From Verrucomicrobiales bacterium (GTDB lineage Bacteria > Verrucomicrobiota > Verrucomicrobiia > Verrucomicrobiales > DEV007): a stretch of 54,475 bases of DNA. The notes under the pieces are model-generated. The model ran no database searches and was not told the DNA's origin. It saw only the letters and a program-made list of their open reading frames with translations. The stretch spans positions 7,147 through 61,621 of the forward strand of contig JARGOP010000024.1 in the NCBI GenBank assembly GCA_029233965.1, read 5' to 3'. Made by a program: the position numbers and the translations under genes. Shown here piece after piece: positions 51,501-54,475 of the stretch. Numbering within the stretch: position 1 is the first letter of the stretch; each line of letters starts with the position of its first letter.

Positions 51501-52649
51501 ATGAGTAATGATGCGCAGGAGGGGTTCGAAACACGGGCCATTCATCGGGGGCGGGATTTCGTGGGCGAAACCGGGGCCGTAACGCCGCCGGTCTGGCTTA
51601 CGTCCACCTTTGAATACGGCAACCCGAACGGATTCGACTACACCCGGTCCGGGAATCCCAACTTCACCTTGCTCGATCGAACGATCGCGAGCCTTGAAGG
51701 CGCGGAGTTCGCAACCTGCTTCGGCAGTGGTGTTTCAGCAATTACGGCGGTGGTCTCCACTTTGAAAAGCGGTGACGTTGTTGTCGCCGAGGAAAATATC
51801 TACGGCTGCACTTTCCGGCTCTTTGCCCAGGTCTTCGCCAAGTTCGGCGTCGAAATCCGCTATCTCGATTTCACCAACCCGGCGTCGCTCGGGGAGGTCG
51901 GCTCGCATGAGCCGGCGCTGGTCTGGATCGAGTCGCCGACGAACCCGAATTTGAAAATCATCGACATCGCGGCGGTTTCGGAGGCGGCCCACGCGGCTGG
52001 CGCTCCTTTGATTGTGGACAACACCTTTGCGAGCAGTTTTCTTCAGCGCCCCATCGAACTCGGGGCCGATCTCTCGCTCGTTTCCCTCACCAAATACACC
52101 AACGGCCATTCCGATGCCCTCGTCGGTGCCGTTTGCACGAACGACGGGGCCTGGCAGGAGAAAATGATTTTTGCCCAGAAGGCCCTCGGACTCCAACCGG
52201 CCCCGATGGATTGCTGGCTCACGATGCGGGGAGCGAAGACCGAGGCTCTCCGCATGGAGCGGCATTGTCAAAATGCGCTCGCGCTTGCTCAGCATCTCGA
52301 GGCAAACTCGTCCGCAAAGACGGTTCGCTACCCCTATCTGCCTTCCCACCCGCAATATGAGTTGGCGAAGCAGCAGATGAGCGGCGGCTCGGGGATCGTC
52401 ACTGTCGATTTCGGCCGGAGCCTTGAGGACACGCTTCGGTTTGTGGAAAGCCTCCGGTATTTTCCGAAGGCAGAGAGCCTTGGCGGGGTTGAGTCACTCT
52501 GCTGCCATCCTGCTTCGATGACGCATGCCAGCGTCCCGAAGGAAACCCGCGAGGCGGTGGGAATCACGGACTCCCTCGTGCGATTTTCCGTCGGGATCGA
52601 AATGATCGCCGACTTGATCGCTGATGTGGAGCAGGCACTGCAGGCTTGA
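51501..52649 (+). CDS. Cystathionine gamma-synthase/lyase-family PLP enzyme
   Basis: 382 residues from ATG 51501; the open frame extends 36 nt further but that tail lies inside the inverted-repeat region. Cys/Met metabolism fold: DYTRSGNPNFTLLDRTIASLEGAEFATCFGSG, the Asp of IVDNTFAS and PLP lysine K198 in SLTKYTNGHSD, and the late GGVESLCCHPASMTH. Likely cystathionine gamma-synthase or O-acetyl/succinylhomoserine sulfhydrylase in methionine synthesis; the reaction cannot be fixed from sequence alone. Followed after 12 nt by a second, distinct family member. Confidence 0.85.
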   Translation: MSNDAQEGFETRAIHRGRDFVGETGAVTPPVWLTSTFEYGNPNGFDYTRSGNPNFTLLDRTIASLEGAEFATCFGSGVSAITAVVSTLKSGDVVVAEENIYGCTFRLFAQVFAKFGVEIRYLDFTNPASLGEVGSHEPALVWIESPTNPNLKIIDIAAVSEAAHAAGAPLIVDNTFASSFLQRPIELGADLSLVSLTKYTNGHSDALVGAVCTNDGAWQEKMIFAQKALGLQPAPMDCWLTMRGAKTEALRMERHCQNALALAQHLEANSSAKTVRYPYLPSHPQYELAKQQMSGGSGIVTVDFGRSLEDTLRFVESLRYFPKAESLGGVESLCCHPASMTHASVPKETREAVGITDSLVRFSVGIEMIADLIADVEQALQA

Positions 52650-52661
52650 GCTTATATCCTG

Positions 52662-54164
52662 ATGAGAGACCCGTTCAGTGAGCCTTTTTCCCGCGAAGAG
52701 GATTTGGGAAAAGCCCTGCCTGAGAGCGATCACGCCGTTTCCGTGTGTCTGCCACGGTGGAAGCATGTCATCGGGTACGAAGAGGGCGACCCGGAAGTGG
52801 TCGATACCTTCGAGTGCGGCTACCCGCGTTTCGTTCCGCATCCCTTTGTCGATGAGCTGTTTTATGCGGCCCAGGAGGAGTTCGCAAAAAAGAGCGAGGT
52901 CGCGTTGGTTTTCCCCTCACTGGCTGCTGCCTGGCGCTGCGCCGAGTACGTGAAGCGTCGCTCCGGAGCAAGCTGCCGGCTCGAATCCTACGGGTGGGAA
53001 GGGCTTACCGTCGTTCTGGTGGGGGAGGAATACTACGGTGCCGCCTGGAAATACTGGCAGCACAGTGGAGAAATCGTGAGCAGTCGTGAGGCGGAGTCCG
53101 CGCTCAGGGATGAACCGGTCGATGAAGCAATCACCAACGACGGGAAGAGAGCCCTCGAAATCATTCGGGAGCGGATCGCCTCCTTCTACCCCGGAGTTGA
53201 AGGGGCAGATGTGTTTCTCTTTTCCTCCGGAATGGGGGCCGTCTTTGCCGTTCACCGCATCCTCGCGGGGGAACAGGACAGCCCGCCCACGATTCAGATT
53301 GAGTTTCCCTATCTGGATTCATTCAAAGTGCAGGAGCAGTTCGGGGGAGGGGTCGTTGATCTCTCGGTGAGTGAAAGCGGAGGGGTTGAGGAAACACGGG
53401 AGTGGCTCGCCGCCGGGCATGCCGCCAGCGCGGTGTTCACGGAGCTGCCCAGCAATCCGCTGCTTCGCACCGCTGACCTGGCGGGCATTTCCCCGTTCTT
53501 AAAGGAGCATGAAATCCCTTTGATCGTCGATGATACCGTCGCGACTTCCGTCAATGTGGACCCTTTTCGCTTTGCGGATGTTGTGACGACGAGTCTGACG
53601 AAGACTTTCTCAGGGGCGGGCGACGTCGCAGCCGGCGCCGTGATTATCAAAAAGGGCAGCGTCGGCTATGAGAAGCTGAAAGAGGCCCTCCCCGCGGAAG
53701 AGTCGGCAAGCCCGTTGTTTTCGCGCGACGCCATTGCTCTGGAACGAAATTCCCGGCATTACGAGGATCGCGTCTGCGCCACCAACGAGATTGCGGCGGA
53801 GTTGATCAAGTTCATGGAAGGCCGATCTGAGGTGGAGGCCTTGTGGCATCCTTCCACGCAATGCCGTGAACGATATGATCAATGCCGTAAAGAGGACGGT
53901 GGCTACGGGGCTTTGTTTTCCTTTCTCTTGAAGGGCGGGGAAGGAGCGGCTCAGCAGTTCTATGATGCCCTCGAAATTTCCAAAGGGCCCAGCCTGGGAA
54001 CGGATTTCACTCTGGTCTGTCCCTACACCCTGCTGGCTCACTACGGGGAACTGAAATGGGCGGCAGAGCGTGGTGCGCCAAGAAATCTTCTCAGGGTCTG
54101 GGTTGGCCTGGAAGATCCGGAAGACCTCATCGAAAGGTTCCGGAAAGCCCTCGAATCGCTTTAA
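52662..54164 (+). CDS. Second cystathionine gamma-synthase-like enzyme, extended (fungal-type) form
   Basis: 500 residues, over 100 longer than the upstream homologue. The PLP lysine is K314 in TTSLTKTFSGAGD, with the Asp region LIVDDTVATSVN and the late GPSLGTDFTLVCPY. The N-terminal block VCLPRWKHVIGYEEGDPEVV, then ECGYPRF, is characteristic of the long cystathionine gamma-synthases of fungi and some bacteria. Tandem and co-transcribed with the preceding gene, the two may act in the same transsulfuration or direct sulfhydrylation step, on different acylhomoserines or as a hetero-oligomer. These are inferences. Confidence 0.8.
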   Translation: MRDPFSEPFSREEDLGKALPESDHAVSVCLPRWKHVIGYEEGDPEVVDTFECGYPRFVPHPFVDELFYAAQEEFAKKSEVALVFPSLAAAWRCAEYVKRRSGASCRLESYGWEGLTVVLVGEEYYGAAWKYWQHSGEIVSSREAESALRDEPVDEAITNDGKRALEIIRERIASFYPGVEGADVFLFSSGMGAVFAVHRILAGEQDSPPTIQIEFPYLDSFKVQEQFGGGVVDLSVSESGGVEETREWLAAGHAASAVFTELPSNPLLRTADLAGISPFLKEHEIPLIVDDTVATSVNVDPFRFADVVTTSLTKTFSGAGDVAAGAVIIKKGSVGYEKLKEALPAEESASPLFSRDAIALERNSRHYEDRVCATNEIAAELIKFMEGRSEVEALWHPSTQCRERYDQCRKEDGGYGALFSFLLKGGEGAAQQFYDALEISKGPSLGTDFTLVCPYTLLAHYGELKWAAERGAPRNLLRVWVGLEDPEDLIERFRKALESL

Positions 54165-54233
54165 ACCGACAGGGCTGTGGGGATTTTCCGGCAAAAAGAA
54201 AGCTGCATTTTTTTAAATTTCCTGCTTGCTTAA

Positions 54234-54475
54234 CCCGAATTTCTCATCAGTAGAATAGCGGACGGCTGGAAATTTGGTGTAATGTCATGGTGTTCAAGCA
54301 ATACCATCACACACAAACACCAACCGCCGCATGACAAACTGTATTCAGCAAACCTTCGCTTTTCAAGGACTCGGTAAACGTAAAGTTGAAGCCGATTTCA
54401 GGGGTGGCAACGTGAGCGCTGACGGCGGCGTTACGTTGCTTCGGGAAATCGATCTTCTCGATGGCCTCACGATCC
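54234..54475 (+). mobile_element. IS1380-family insertion sequence, left end (truncated by window edge)
   Basis: A transposase start is seen at 54331. The element's left end is not certain; the sequence starting CCCGAATTTCTCATCA at 54234 is a plausible terminal inverted repeat because it follows a TTAA-like site and an abrupt AT-rich stretch. The 166 bp between the synthase gene and the transposase have no other gene. The right end and target duplication lie outside. Confidence 0.5.
54331..54475 (+). CDS. IS1380-family transposase, N-terminal fragment
   Basis: ATG 54331 opens a frame to the window edge (48 residues). The segment FRGGNVSADGGVTLLREID with a following LLDGL is the conserved start of IS1380-type DDE transposases. 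The catalytic domain is outside. GC content and codon use differ a little from the flanks. ATGGTGTT (54286 area) and AATACCAT upstream can form a short hairpin before the gene, a common feature limiting transposase translation. Confidence 0.85.
   Translation, partial: MTNCIQQTFAFQGLGKRKVEADFRGGNVSADGGVTLLREIDLLDGLTI

Noticed and set aside
1-54475. CRISPR array or rRNA operon
   Set aside because: No regularly spaced repeats of 24-40 bp and no rRNA-like sequence were seen.

Overview
The window looks like chromosomal DNA of a Verrucomicrobiota (PVC group) bacterium. The grounds are GC-rich coding with weak Shine-Dalgarno sites, secreted type I sulfatases, a GxxExxY protein, a lone CxxCH protein of planctomycete/verrucomicrobial type, a McsA-McsB-ClpC cluster in a diderm setting, and LysA and Alr for peptidoglycan precursors. 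This placement is inferred from gene content; no rRNA gene is present to confirm it.

Layout. 1-3.1 kb: 5' part of a SWIM/SNF2 helicase gene (minus strand, running off the window), a DinB-like protein, tRNA-Leu(UAG) and a small membrane-protein gene split by an in-frame TGA. 3.1-10.3 kb: lysA with a leader hairpin, a DUF4126 membrane protein, a CxxCH protein, a sulfatase, a GxxExxY gene between 16-bp inverted repeats, and recF. 10.3-14.1 kb (minus): lipase-maturation-factor-like membrane protein, HExxH protein, HTH protein and alr. 14.1-20.9 kb (mostly plus): OmpA-domain protein, queF-queC, a cyclic-nucleotide-binding protein, a phosphoesterase, a DUF4870 protein, a UvrD/Rep helicase and an IscA-type protein. 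20.9-28.1 kb: sulfatase plus DUF3147 protein, PBP1A, a MidA-like methyltransferase, an atypical SDR and a PdeM-like phosphoesterase. 28.1-40.1 kb: lysS, then pbpC with a thioester alpha-2-macroglobulin, then an M48 protease with LemA. 40.3-42.6 kb: an ExbB/TolQ-like protein, a TonB-like partner and pgsA, closed by a terminator. 42.6-49.1 kb (minus): mcsA-mcsB-clpC, ilvE and a SufS-type cysteine desulfurase. 49.2-54.2 kb: HipA-like kinase plus DUF3037, an unknown protein, and two different cystathionine gamma-synthase-like genes in tandem. 54.2 kb to the end: the start of an IS1380-family insertion sequence.

Most genes are housekeeping (lysine, alanine, methionine and branched-chain amino acid metabolism, queuosine, Fe-S clusters, phospholipid, DNA repair) or envelope functions (two class A PBPs, alpha-2-macroglobulin, OmpA-like, ExbB-like). 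The observations most worth a second look are: the inverted-repeat-bounded GxxExxY cassette with possible 9-bp flanking direct repeats; a shared 10-bp motif in pairs 22-23 bp apart before recF and before the methionine genes; the TGA-interrupted small gene followed by a SECIS-like hairpin; a PBP1A with Thr where the transpeptidase Ser nucleophile belongs; the protein-arginine-phosphorylation cluster; and the HipA-like/DUF3037 pair.
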